This document shows positions 16,201-23,796 of a stretch of 26,774 nt of DNA, in pieces. The DNA is from an uncultured Phycisphaerales bacterium. Lineage in GTDB: Bacteria; Planctomycetota; Phycisphaerae; WQYP01. The stretch is from positions 1 through 26,774 of the forward strand of contig CAIPTQ010000118.1 in assembly GCA_903868035.1 (NCBI GenBank), written 5' to 3'. Each line of letters starts with the position of its first letter. Within the stretch, counting starts at the first letter, position 1. Below the pieces are notes generated by a model. The model made no database searches and was not told the origin of the DNA. It was given only the letters and a program-made list of their open reading frames with translations. Made by a program: the position numbers and the translations under genes.

Positions 16201-18180
16201 TCATTTCTTCTCGGCGGGCGCCGGGGCCGGATATACGCCCGCGCCGCCCTTGTCGGGCGTGGTTGCCGCATCGCCCTTGAGCACGTTCTTCACGAGGAAG
16301 GCAACGGAGCTGCCGGTTTTTTCATCCATCTTCTTCTTGCTCAAATCCTCGCGGAGCTTGATGGCTTCCAGGAACCGGGGATTGGTGTTCAAAGCCCAAT
16401 CCAGGAACATGATGGCCTTTTCGGTCGCGCCCCGCGCGGCTTCGTCCTGCGCCCGGGCGTACCACATGTGGGCGATGCGGTCGCGGCCCCAGGGCTGGAG
16501 GCCCGCGCGGTTGCCCAGCATCATCCGCTGGACGTCTTCCTGCTCCTTGAGCGATTCCTCATAGTAGCTGGTGTCGTCGTTGATGATGTGCGGGGTGATC
16601 AGCACGATGGTTTCCTGCCGGGTGGTCGCGTCGTTGGTCGAGCGGAACGGGATGCCCAGGATCGGGATGTTGCCCAGCACCGGCACCTGGCCCTTGCCGG
16701 AGGTGGTCGTTTCGCTGAACAGGCCGCCAATGACGATGGTCCGGCCGTCGCGGATCATGACGTTGGACGTGACTTCGGTGGTGTTGGTCTGCGGCACGCC
16801 GCGCGAATCCAGCGAGCCGGAGGAGTCCTCGGGATGGATTTCCATGCGGATATAGCCGTCATCCGTGATGTAGGGGCAGAAGATAAGCTTGGTGCCGATG
16901 TCGAGGAAGCTCACCGTCTGCTGGCTGGTGGTCTGGGTGATGCTGGTGGTCAGGTAGCCCAGGCGCTGGCCGATGTGGACTTCGCCCTTTTGCTTGTTGA
17001 GGGCGAGGATTTTGGGATTGGCCACGACGGTGGTGTCGGTGACGGTTTCCAGCGCCCGCATGAAGAAGCTGATGTGATTGGAGAGGAAGCCGATGGACAA
17101 TCCGCCCGTGGGGACGTCCTTGGCGAAGTTCGTGCCCATATCGACTTGCTTTTGCCCGTTGGGAATGAGCGTGCTGGTCAACTGGCCGGGGGTGGTCACG
17201 CTGGAGGAAGATCCGCCGGTGGTGGCGCTGCCGCTGATGGGGCTGATGGTGGAGCCGATGTCGGAGAAGTTCAGGCCCGAGAGGCTGACGAGGTCGATGC
17301 CCAGGCCGTTGTTGTCCTTCATGGAGGCGTTGAGGACGGTGGCTTCGACGAGGACCTGCTTGGGCCGCACATCCAATTCCCGCAGCGCCGCAGAGATTCC
17401 GTCGAGGTTTTCGCGGAAATCGCTGATCACGAGGATGTCGTCGGTGGAGAGGCTCATGCCGCCAGGGCTGCCGGAGCCGGATTCCAGGCCGGTGCGGGCC
17501 GCCGGCGTCATGGCGATGATGCCGGAGGAGGAGAGATATTGTTTGAGGAGCCCTTGGGCGTCCTGGGCGTTCATGTACTTGAGGTGGAAAATCTGGTTGA
17601 CGGGTTTGCGGTCGCGCTTTTTGATGAGGTCGAGTTCCTCGATGGTATACACGTAGATGAAGTTGCCTTTCTCGACGTAGTCGAAGCCGTTGGGCTGCAG
17701 AATGGCTTGCAGCGCTTCCATGTAGGTCACATTGGAGAGGTTGACGGCCGTGACGGTGCCTTTGACATTTTTGGAGGCGATGATGTTCAGATGCGTCTTC
17801 ATGGCGAACAGGCGCAGGGCCAGGGTGATGTCCATGTCGCCGATGTTGAGGGCCTTGAGTTTGCCGTCGATCTCGACGTCGAGCACGGTGGAGGAGAGAT
17901 CGGGGGGTTCGGCCTGGGGCTTGGACGCCGCGGGAACCGGTGCGGCCGGAGCCGCGGGCGAAACCGCCAGCGGCGTCGCCTGCGCCAACGCCGTCCCTTC
18001 CTTGAGCGGCAGGGCTTCGGCCGGCGCGCCGGTCGCCGCCGCCTGCGCCACGGCGGCATTCAACACCGCCTCCCTTGCCGGGTTTGCCTCGTCCGCCGCG
18101 CTTAGCTGACCGCTATAGACCCACCCGCCAAGGCATAAAAAAAAGCACCCGGTGCCGATGACATGTTTGAGCTTACGCAT
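16201..18180 (-). CDS. Secretin (GspD/PilQ family outer-membrane channel)
   Basis: The 659-residue protein starts at ATG 18180, with AAAGGAG 8 nt upstream and an N-terminal signal sequence (residues 1-28). The frame is open to 18231 but the extension lacks a signal. After an Ala/Pro-rich linker (about 35-95) comes an STN/N0-type domain (about 110-180), one or more N domains, and the secretin beta-domain (about 370-560). The last holds VPVLGNIPILGIPFRS and ends with ETIVLITPHII. A C-terminal TPR-like segment (WYARAQDEAARGATEKAIMF) takes the place of a simple S-domain. It forms the multimeric outer-membrane pore for secretion or pilus exit. The PilP/GspB-like gene lies 47 bp upstream and a terminator follows. 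Confidence 0.93.
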   Translation of the reverse strand: MRKLKHVIGTGCFFLCLGGWVYSGQLSAADEANPAREAVLNAAVAQAAATGAPAEALPLKEGTALAQATPLAVSPAAPAAPVPAASKPQAEPPDLSSTVLDVEIDGKLKALNIGDMDITLALRLFAMKTHLNIIASKNVKGTVTAVNLSNVTYMEALQAILQPNGFDYVEKGNFIYVYTIEELDLIKKRDRKPVNQIFHLKYMNAQDAQGLLKQYLSSSGIIAMTPAARTGLESGSGSPGGMSLSTDDILVISDFRENLDGISAALRELDVRPKQVLVEATVLNASMKDNNGLGIDLVSLSGLNFSDIGSTISPISGSATTGGSSSSVTTPGQLTSTLIPNGQKQVDMGTNFAKDVPTGGLSIGFLSNHISFFMRALETVTDTTVVANPKILALNKQKGEVHIGQRLGYLTTSITQTTSQQTVSFLDIGTKLIFCPYITDDGYIRMEIHPEDSSGSLDSRGVPQTNTTEVTSNVMIRDGRTIVIGGLFSETTTSGKGQVPVLGNIPILGIPFRSTNDATTRQETIVLITPHIINDDTSYYEESLKEQEDVQRMMLGNRAGLQPWGRDRIAHMWYARAQDEAARGATEKAIMFLDWALNTNPRFLEAIKLREDLSKKKMDEKTGSSVAFLVKNVLKGDAATTPDKGGAGVYPAPAPAEKK

Positions 18181-18201
18181 GAGGAAACTCCTTTGGCCTC
18201 G

Positions 18202-18223
18202 CGGGGACAATGCGGCGTCCCCG
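18202..18223 (-). repeat. Intercistronic hairpin before the secretin gene
   Basis: CGGGGAC (18202-18208) pairs perfectly with GTCCCCG (18217-18223) around an 8-nt loop. It lies in the 47-bp gap between the PilP/GspB-like stop and the secretin ribosome binding site. With no T run, it is more likely an mRNA stability or processing element than a terminator. Confidence 0.5.
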
Positions 18224-18227
18224 TGGT

Positions 18228-18854
18228 TCACTGCCCGTCGGGCATTTTGACCACGGTCGTCACGCCTTCTTTCAAAAACTCGACTTCCCGCGCACGGATC
18301 GCGGTGATTTCAAATCCGAGAATTTTATGGCCCACCGTCAGCAACTGCTGATTCACGATCGCCATCGGTTCGGCCGCGCCGTTGCCCACCGCGGTGGATT
18401 TGACCACCAGGGCGCGGGCCTGCTCGCGGATGCGTTTGGCCTTGGCGGCCGCATCTTCCATGACCACGGCGGGTGGGGGTGTGAAAGCCAGTTCCGGCGG
18501 CGCCAGCGGCTGGCTCGCGGCCACGATGACCGCCGGCGGCGGATAGTAGCTGGCGTCAAACGCAAAGGTCGCCTTGGGATTCACCGCCGTGGCTTTGACT
18601 TCCCGCAAGGCGCGCCACAAGGCCTTGTTCTGCTGAATCCGCGCCTCGGCTTCCGCGCCGCCTACTTCATTCTTGAGGGCATTCGGCACGATTCCCGCGG
18701 CGGGAGCGGCGGTGGATGCCGGGGCCTCCCGGGGCCGCAGCTCGAGCACGGCGCGGATGCCCAGGACCACCATGGCCACGAACAGGACCCCGAGCACGGC
18801 GGCCTTGCCCCGATGCTTGGACACATCCCGCTTGAATTTGTCGAGTAGACGCAT
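18228..18854 (-). CDS. PilP/GspB-like single-pass inner-membrane protein
   Basis: The 208-residue protein starts at ATG 18854, preceded by AAGGA at 8 nt. The frame is open to 19115, but the added residues look non-coding. One membrane helix (about residues 17-38, AAVLGVLFVAMVVLGI) follows a basic cytoplasmic tail, then a Pro/Ala-rich periplasmic linker. The C-terminal 60 residues (PMAIVNQQLLTVGHKILGFE ... VEFLKEGV) have the length and beta pattern of PilP/GspC/GspB homology regions, which link the inner-membrane platform to the secretin. It lies directly upstream of the secretin gene, which supports this role. Similarity is judged by pattern only, so the family name is tentative. Confidence 0.68.
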   Translation of the reverse strand: MRLLDKFKRDVSKHRGKAAVLGVLFVAMVVLGIRAVLELRPREAPASTAAPAAGIVPNALKNEVGGAEAEARIQQNKALWRALREVKATAVNPKATFAFDASYYPPPAVIVAASQPLAPPELAFTPPPAVVMEDAAAKAKRIREQARALVVKSTAVGNGAAEPMAIVNQQLLTVGHKILGFEITAIRAREVEFLKEGVTTVVKMPDGQ

Positions 18855-19217
18855 GGCGCGATCCTTAAACAACGGCTCAACCGTCATCGGACAATTGCGC
18901 GGGCGACTTTGATGGCAGTGGGGCATATTCACGCAAGCTGAGGAAAGTCGGTCGGGCGCTGCGATTGTGTGAATGATGGTCCCCATTCGCGGGGCTGGCG
19001 TTTCGTCCGATAATGGAATGGCGAATGTTCGAGCCGTCACAAAACGTACCCACAAACGCTTGCAGCACCCGAAAATCCCCGGAGAATTTTGAAATTGGGA
19101 TCGTGGATGCGTCAATTTGTGCGTTTTCGGATTGACTCAAGTTGTACACCCGTTACCCTATCCCTTCCGTTTTCCCTCGGCATGCGCCGCTGGGCTTGCA
19201 CTCCTTATGGAGCTTTC
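18855..19217. other. 363-bp divergent intergenic region
   Basis: It separates the minus-strand secretion block from a plus-strand membrane protein gene and must hold promoters for both. A plus-strand candidate is at 19132-19159. No convincing minus-strand sigma-70 pair is seen. Open frames crossing it are extensions of the neighbours and carry no ribosome binding site. Confidence 0.5.
19132..19159 (+). promoter_or_regulatory. Candidate promoter for small membrane protein gene
   Basis: TTGACT (19132-19137) and TACCCT (19154-19159) are separated by 16 bp. The -35 box is good and the -10 box poor. It would give a leader of about 50 nt before the ATG at 19218. Confidence 0.3.
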
Positions 19218-19709
19218 ATGGATTCAAGCGTCTACTATTATACGTATTCCACCCTGGCCCAGTCCCTGGCCGGGGCCTTCGGCTTTCTGGCGGCGGTCGT
19301 TCTGTACCGCCTGCAGTCCTTGAACAGCCAACTTGAGACCATCGCCACGAATCTGATCGGGGATCCCAAGACTTTTCTGAGTGAGCCTTTCCGCACCCTG
19401 TTCGCCTATCACCGCTGGACGCAGTTTGTCCGGCAAGTGCAGATGGATCAGGAATCGCGCACCCCGGTGTTCAAAGAATTGAACTTTATGGACCTGGGGG
19501 CCATGGACCACGCCAGCCGGCAGATTCAGATGATCCGCCGCTGGTTCCTCATCTCCATGGTGATGACCGTGGCCGGCATCACCTCCTGCCTTTTGGCGCT
19601 CTACCTTATGGGCTGGATACAAAGCCCCGAACTCATGGCCCTGCTGGTCTTGCAGGGTCTGCTCACCCTGGCGTCGTACATGCGGCTTATGGTGCTGGTC
19701 TTGCAATAA
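19218..19709 (+). CDS. Hypothetical membrane protein with three predicted helices
   Basis: The 163-residue protein starts at ATG 19218, chosen because GGAG lies 5 nt upstream and the protein then begins just before its first helix. Helices lie at about residues 12-32, 109-131 and 137-160. Between the first two is an amphipathic region of about 75 residues, probably cytoplasmic (RTLFAYHRWTQFVRQVQMDQ). The family is not recognised and no catalytic motif is seen. The layout resembles DUF2721-type proteins, but that was not verified. An MgtC-family gene follows 50 bp downstream on the same strand and may be co-transcribed. Confidence 0.7.
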   Translation: MDSSVYYYTYSTLAQSLAGAFGFLAAVVLYRLQSLNSQLETIATNLIGDPKTFLSEPFRTLFAYHRWTQFVRQVQMDQESRTPVFKELNFMDLGAMDHASRQIQMIRRWFLISMVMTVAGITSCLLALYLMGWIQSPELMALLVLQGLLTLASYMRLMVLVLQ

Positions 19710-19710
19710 C

Positions 19711-19740
19711 CGCTCGGTCGCTCCCTTACGGTCGCGGCTC
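19711..19740. repeat. Probable dispersed intergenic repeat element
   Basis: CGGTCGC occurs twice (19715-19721 and 19729-19735) around TCCCTTA, and CCGC (19710-19713) and GCGG (19734-19737) flank the unit. The sequence resembles intergenic motifs recalled from planctomycete genomes. One copy alone cannot establish it as a repeat. Confidence 0.35.
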
Positions 19741-19759
19741 TGATTATGATGAGGCGGCT

Positions 19760-21010
19760 GTGGAAACTCATGAGCTATTGATCCGATTGGGAATCTCACT
19801 GGGCCTGGGCCTGCTGGTGGGGCTGCAGCGCGAGCGCAAAGGGGAGGAACTGGCGGGCATCCGCACGTTTGCGCTGCTGACGCTGCTGGGGACGATCATG
19901 GCTTTGGTGGGCGGTCAGGCCGGCGGGGGCGGGTGGATGGTGCCTGCCGGCGCGGTGGCCCTGGGGGGCATCCTGGCGATTGGCGCGTATATCAAAGCCC
20001 ACGCCAAGCAGACGGAAATCGGCCTGACCACGGAAATCGCCGCACTGGTCATGTTCGGCCTGGGGGCGTATCTGGCCGCGGGCGACAAAATGGTGGCGCT
20101 GGTGCTCGGCGGGGCGGTAGTGCTGCTGTTGTACTGGAAGAACGTGCTGCACGGCTTCGTGCGGCGCATGGGCGACCAGGATGTGTCGGCGATCATGCAG
20201 TTTGTGCTGATCGCGCTGGTGATCTGGCCGGTGTTGCCGCGGGAGAAGATGGGGCCGTATGACTTCTTCAACCCCTTTGAAACCTGGCTCGTCGTGATAC
20301 TGGTGGTGAGCATGTCCCTGGCCGGGTACGTGCTTTATAAGCTGGTGCCGCCGACGGCCGGGGCGCTGTTGGGGGGGGCGATTGGCGGGTTGATCAGTTC
20401 CACGGCGACGACGGTCTCGTATTCGCGGCGGGCGAAAAGCGATCCCTCGAGCGCGCCGTTGGCCGCGCAGGCGATCATGATGGCCAATACGGTGTCGATG
20501 CTGCGTGTGATTGCGCTGTTGGCGCTCTTTGCCCGGCAGGACGCGTGGCCGCTGCTTGAACCGCTGGGCGTGATGGCCGTGATCATGGCGATGCTGACGC
20601 TGGTGACCAGTTGGCTGGGGCGCCGCGTGCATGCCGCTTTACCGGCGCAGGGGAACCCGACGGAACTGAAAGCGGCGCTGCTCTTTGCGGCCATTTATAC
20701 GGTGGTGAAACTGGCGACGGCGTGGGGCAAGGCCAACTTCGGTCCGACGGCACTGTATGTGGTCGGGGGCATTTCGGGCCTCACCGACCTGGACGCGATC
20801 ACGCTGTCGATGAGCGATTCGGCACGCAATGGGACGGTGGCGGCGGGGGTGGTGTGGCGGGTGGTGCTGGTGGCGGTGCTGGCGAATCTGCTGTTCAAGG
20901 GGGGGTGCGTGATGGTGCTGGGGAATGCGCGGCTGAAGAAGTGGATTGCGGGGTTGTTTTTGGCGGGGATGGCGGCGGGGGTGGTGCTGATTATGGTGTG
21001 GCCGTGGTAG
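19760..21010 (+). CDS. MgtC/SapB family membrane protein with DUF4010 domain
   Basis: The 416-residue protein starts at GTG 19760, with GAGG about 5 nt upstream. The N-terminal part (about 1-130) is MgtC/SapB-like, with the signature LGLLVGLQRERKGEELAGIR followed by hydrophobic helices. The C-terminal part (about 165-410) matches DUF4010, including PPTAGALLGGAIGGLISSTA and GGISGLTDLDAITLSMS. About ten to twelve membrane helices are apparent. MgtC proteins are linked to Mg2+ limitation, but the long MgtC-DUF4010 type has no established transport activity. It follows the small membrane protein gene by 50 bp. Its end is GC-rich and G-skewed, and an inverted repeat follows. Confidence 0.87.
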   Translation: METHELLIRLGISLGLGLLVGLQRERKGEELAGIRTFALLTLLGTIMALVGGQAGGGGWMVPAGAVALGGILAIGAYIKAHAKQTEIGLTTEIAALVMFGLGAYLAAGDKMVALVLGGAVVLLLYWKNVLHGFVRRMGDQDVSAIMQFVLIALVIWPVLPREKMGPYDFFNPFETWLVVILVVSMSLAGYVLYKLVPPTAGALLGGAIGGLISSTATTVSYSRRAKSDPSSAPLAAQAIMMANTVSMLRVIALLALFARQDAWPLLEPLGVMAVIMAMLTLVTSWLGRRVHAALPAQGNPTELKAALLFAAIYTVVKLATAWGKANFGPTALYVVGGISGLTDLDAITLSMSDSARNGTVAAGVVWRVVLVAVLANLLFKGGCVMVLGNARLKKWIAGLFLAGMAAGVVLIMVWPW

Positions 21011-21016
21011 GGGGGG

Positions 21017-21060
21017 AGACCGCCAAACTCACCTCGTTTCCGGGGTGGGGTTGGCGGTCT
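21017..21060. repeat. Inverted repeat between convergent mgtC-like gene and hslU
   Basis: AGACCGCCAA (21017-21026) and TTGGCGGTCT (21051-21060) are perfect inverted 10-mers separated by 24 bp. A further CACC/GGTG pairing (21030-21033 with 21044-21047) is possible inside. No T run follows on either strand, so it is at most a weak or factor-dependent terminator serving both genes. Confidence 0.45.
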
Positions 21061-21154
21061 GCCCTAACAAGATACCCCATATTGTTGTTTATACGTTTTT
21101 ACGGATGAATATTGTTAAAATGGGTAAATTGGCTTTCTGAGTTAAAAATTCCTA

Positions 21155-22507
21155 TTAGAGCAAGTAGCGGGAGCGGTCGTCTTCGGAGGTGATTTTGGTG
21201 AGGCGTTCCTTGACCATGCGGCCGGTGATGACGTGTTTTTCGCCGTGGCGGTCGGTGGCGGAGAAGGAAAGCTCCTCGCAGACTTTTTCGACGATGGAAT
21301 TCAGGCGGCGGGCGCCGATGTTCTGGGTTTTGCGGTTGACGGTGTAGGCGAATTCGGCGATGGCCTCGACGGCGTCCTCGGTGAACGAAAGCTCCAACTG
21401 CTCGGTCGAGAGCAGCGCGACCGTCTGCTTCATGAGGGAGTTTTCCGGCTCGGTGAGGATGCGGACGAAGTCTTCCTTGGTGAGATCGGAAAGCTCGACG
21501 CGAATGGGGAAGCGGCCCTGGAGTTCGGGCATCAGGTCGCTGGGCTTGGCCTGGTGAAAGGCACCGGCGGCGATGAAGAGGATGTGGTCGGTGCGCACCG
21601 GGCCGTGCTTGGTGCTGATGGTGGAGCCTTCGACGATGGGGAGCAGGTCGCGCTGGACGCCGCCGCGGGAGACGTCGGGGCCGGTTTTGGTATCGACGCC
21701 GACGATTTTGTCGATTTCGTCGATGAAGATGAGGCCGGAGTTTTCGGTGCGTTCGATGGCGGTGGCCACGAGGGATTCGCGGTCGATGAGCTTGTCGGCT
21801 TCCTGCTGCATGAGGAATTCGCGGGCGTCGCGGACGCGCAGGCGGCGGCGGTGGGTCTTGCCGGGCATGAGGCGCTCGAACATTTCGGAGAGACCGCCGC
21901 CGCCCATGGCGTCCATCTGGTCCATGCCCATCATGCCCAGGAGGTTGCCGGTCTGGGGTTTTTCGGTCAGGGAGATTTCGACGGTGGCGGCATCGAAGAC
22001 GCCGGCCTTGAGGCCCTCGCGGATTTTTTCGCGGGAGCGCTGGCGGCGGGCCTCAACCTCGGGATCGTTGGAATAGCCCTGGTCCTCGAGGGGCAGGAGG
22101 AGATCGACGAGGCGCTCCTCGGCGGCGGCGGCGGCTTTTTCGCGGAGCACCTGGGATTGCTCCTGGGAGACCATGCGGATGGCGATCTCCAGCAGGTCGC
22201 GGACCATGGATTCGACATCGCGGCCGACGTAGCCGACTTCGGTGTACTTGGTGGCCTCGACCTTGATGAAGGGGGCGCCGGTGAGGGAGGCCAGGCGGCG
22301 GGCGATTTCGGTTTTGCCCACGCCGGTGGGTCCGATCATGAGGATGTTCTTGGGGATGACGGCCTGGGCGAGGGGGGTGGGGAGCTGCTGGCGGCGCCAG
22401 CGGTTGCGAACGGCGATGGCGACGGCGCGCTTGGCGGCGGCCTGGCCGATGATGTGCTTGTCGAGGGCGGAGACGATTTGCTGGGGGGTGAGGGAGATTT
22501 GGGGCAT
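21155..22507 (-). CDS. hslU: ATP-dependent protease ATPase subunit HslU (ClpY)
   Basis: The 450 residues match the usual HslU length of about 445. The start at ATG 22507 is preceded by AAGGA at 8 nt; the open frame to 22591 is discounted because it has neither homology nor a ribosome binding site. Walker A GPTGVGKTE has Lys65, the pore loop GYVG is at 92-95, the I-domain is about 110-240, Walker B is IFIDEID, and the C-terminus ends RYLL, like the HslV-activating tail. HslU unfolds proteins and feeds them to the HslV peptidase. hslV normally sits directly upstream, but here the upstream neighbour is a divergent unrelated operon, so hslV must be elsewhere or absent. Confidence 0.96.
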   Translation of the reverse strand: MPQISLTPQQIVSALDKHIIGQAAAKRAVAIAVRNRWRRQQLPTPLAQAVIPKNILMIGPTGVGKTEIARRLASLTGAPFIKVEATKYTEVGYVGRDVESMVRDLLEIAIRMVSQEQSQVLREKAAAAAEERLVDLLLPLEDQGYSNDPEVEARRQRSREKIREGLKAGVFDAATVEISLTEKPQTGNLLGMMGMDQMDAMGGGGLSEMFERLMPGKTHRRRLRVRDAREFLMQQEADKLIDRESLVATAIERTENSGLIFIDEIDKIVGVDTKTGPDVSRGGVQRDLLPIVEGSTISTKHGPVRTDHILFIAAGAFHQAKPSDLMPELQGRFPIRVELSDLTKEDFVRILTEPENSLMKQTVALLSTEQLELSFTEDAVEAIAEFAYTVNRKTQNIGARRLNSIVEKVCEELSFSATDRHGEKHVITGRMVKERLTKITSEDDRSRYLL

Positions 22508-22610
22508 GAAGGGGGTCCTTAGACTGCGGTGATGAATGAGGCATCTTACCCGGTTTGGCCCGGCGATTCGAATCGTGGCGACGTTCAACAACGCTGGCCG
22601 ATCGCGCCGT

Positions 22611-22639
22611 TTGTCGCACGATGTGGCCGTGCGTATAAT
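22611..22639 (+). promoter_or_regulatory. Strong sigma-70-type promoter of the HEPN-like operon
   Basis: TTGTCG (22611-22616) and a perfect TATAAT (22634-22639) are separated by exactly 17 bp. Transcription would start near 22646 and give a leader of about 45 nt to the ATG at 22691. It is the best promoter seen in the window. Confidence 0.75.
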
Positions 22640-22690
22640 CGTGGTGACATTTCGGGGGATCAGGACGGGTCAATACACTGGAGATTTGCC

Positions 22691-23161
22691 ATGGCAAATG
22701 CCACCAAAGCGGCCGACACGACAGTCCGGGAATTCTTCCACGCCAAGAAACAAAAGGCGGGGGGAGACATTGACTGGCAGGCCAAGAAGGCGGCGTGGAT
22801 CCAGACGGTGGAGAACCTGTATCAAACGATTCAGCATTTTCTTGCCGCACCGATCAAGGCGGGAGACCTGAGCGTGGCGCGGTCACCGAAAACCGTGGTG
22901 GAAGAATATATCGGGCAATACGAAGTGGATGAGTTGATTCTGCAGGTCGGCAATGAGCGTGCCGTGATATCCCCCAAAGGGATCAATATCGTGGGGGCAT
23001 CCGGCCGGGTGGACCTGATAGGGGAGCGCGGCGAGCGCACGCTGGTGGTTCAGTCCGGGAACCGCTGGGGAATCGTGGTGTCGCGTTCGCCGACGGTGAA
23101 AGTCATCCCGTTGGACGAAAGTTCACTGCTGGAATCATTGAAGGACGTCATGCGGCCATGA
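22691..23161 (+). CDS. Unrecognised protein, first gene of HEPN-like two-gene operon
   Basis: The 156-residue soluble protein starts at ATG 22691, preceded by TGGAG at 7 nt; the frame is open to 22529, but that extension has no ribosome binding site and overlaps the promoter. The N-terminal half is helical and Lys-rich (VREFFHAKKQKAGGDIDWQA). The C-terminal half looks beta-rich (ELILQVGNERAVISPKGIN). No signal peptide, membrane helix or known motif is seen. Its stop overlaps the next ATG by 4 nt (ATGA), so the two proteins are translationally coupled and probably interact. Coupling to a HEPN-like protein makes an antitoxin or partner role plausible, but nothing in the protein proves it. Confidence 0.75.
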   Translation: MANATKAADTTVREFFHAKKQKAGGDIDWQAKKAAWIQTVENLYQTIQHFLAAPIKAGDLSVARSPKTVVEEYIGQYEVDELILQVGNERAVISPKGINIVGASGRVDLIGERGERTLVVQSGNRWGIVVSRSPTVKVIPLDESSLLESLKDVMRP

Positions 23162-23688
23162 AGCGCGTATCGCTTTCGGGTTTGGAAAAGTCGTTGTCCG
23201 CGATCTGGCAGTGGTACAACTATCAGTCGTCGCTGTCGTTGTCGGCCAAGAGCCAGCTTCGGCAGCAGTTGCTCGCGGGCGCACCCGTGACCGATCCGGT
23301 GTTCTTTGGCATGTCCCTGGAGGAAGTTGATGACTTCTTCAGGGAACTCGACCTGGTAACCATACTCGACCTGCTGGCCGCCGCCGAGGCCGCCATTCGT
23401 GTGGACTTTCTCAACCGGGCGTATCACGGGAAGGGCGATCAGGTAGCAAGGGAATTCCGCACGCTTTACAAACGACACGGTGTTCGGGTGCGTCTGGATG
23501 AGGACATACTGGAAACCTGGAAGAAACACCGTGCGACCGCGGAGAACGCGGTGAGCAAGTTCCGGGGAGCCCTCAAGCTGAGGCATTGGCTGGCCCACGG
23601 ACGCTATTGGACCCCCAAGTTCCGCATGAACTATTCGCCCTCTGACGTGTTTGACATCGCCGACGATCTCCTGAACGCCATTGCATGA
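23158..23688 (+). CDS. HEPN-like protein with Rx4H motif
   Basis: The 176-residue soluble protein is nearly all alpha-helical. Near the C-terminus LRHWLAHGRYW contains Arg142-His143-x3-His147, fitting the HEPN ribonuclease signature Rx4-6H with a polar residue after Arg. Helices at about 60-90 and 120-147 would give the four-helix HEPN core. Many HEPN proteins are metal-independent RNases acting as toxins or abortive-infection effectors; some are inactive. It overlaps the preceding gene by 4 nt, a frequent toxin-antitoxin layout. No MNT nucleotidyltransferase, the classic HEPN partner, is present. HEPN membership is judged from the motif and helical pattern only. A small GC hairpin (23703-23723) follows the stop. 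Confidence 0.75.
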   Translation: MKRVSLSGLEKSLSAIWQWYNYQSSLSLSAKSQLRQQLLAGAPVTDPVFFGMSLEEVDDFFRELDLVTILDLLAAAEAAIRVDFLNRAYHGKGDQVAREFRTLYKRHGVRVRLDEDILETWKKHRATAENAVSKFRGALKLRHWLAHGRYWTPKFRMNYSPSDVFDIADDLLNAIA

Positions 23689-23796
23689 TATAGCACTGGC
23701 GTTCCCGCCTCATTTGTGCGGGATGTTGAGCGCCGGCTGCGGGGGGGTTATCCGGAACCCAACTGAATCCCGCGCCGCACAGGAGCGAGCGCGTAG

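Noticed and set aside
14798..18105. Long plus-strand open frames over the TPR and secretin genes
   Set aside because: Both are shadows of well-supported minus-strand genes, with low-complexity His/Gly/Arg-rich products and no ribosome binding sites.
18855..19115. Upstream extension of the PilP/GspB-like frame
   Set aside because: No ribosome binding site supports the outer starts, while ATG 18854 has AAGGA and leads straight into a membrane helix.
22508..22591. N-terminal extension of HslU
   Set aside because: Standard HslU begins near MPQISLTPQQ, and ATG 22507 has a good ribosome binding site.
22529..22690. N-terminal extension of the first gene of the HEPN-like operon
   Set aside because: It would contain the operon's own promoter and has no ribosome binding site; ATG 22691 is preceded by TGGAG.
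23703..23723. Hairpin after the HEPN-like gene as an intrinsic terminator
   Set aside because: The stem is only 6 bp with a 9-nt loop and no T run, too weak to call.
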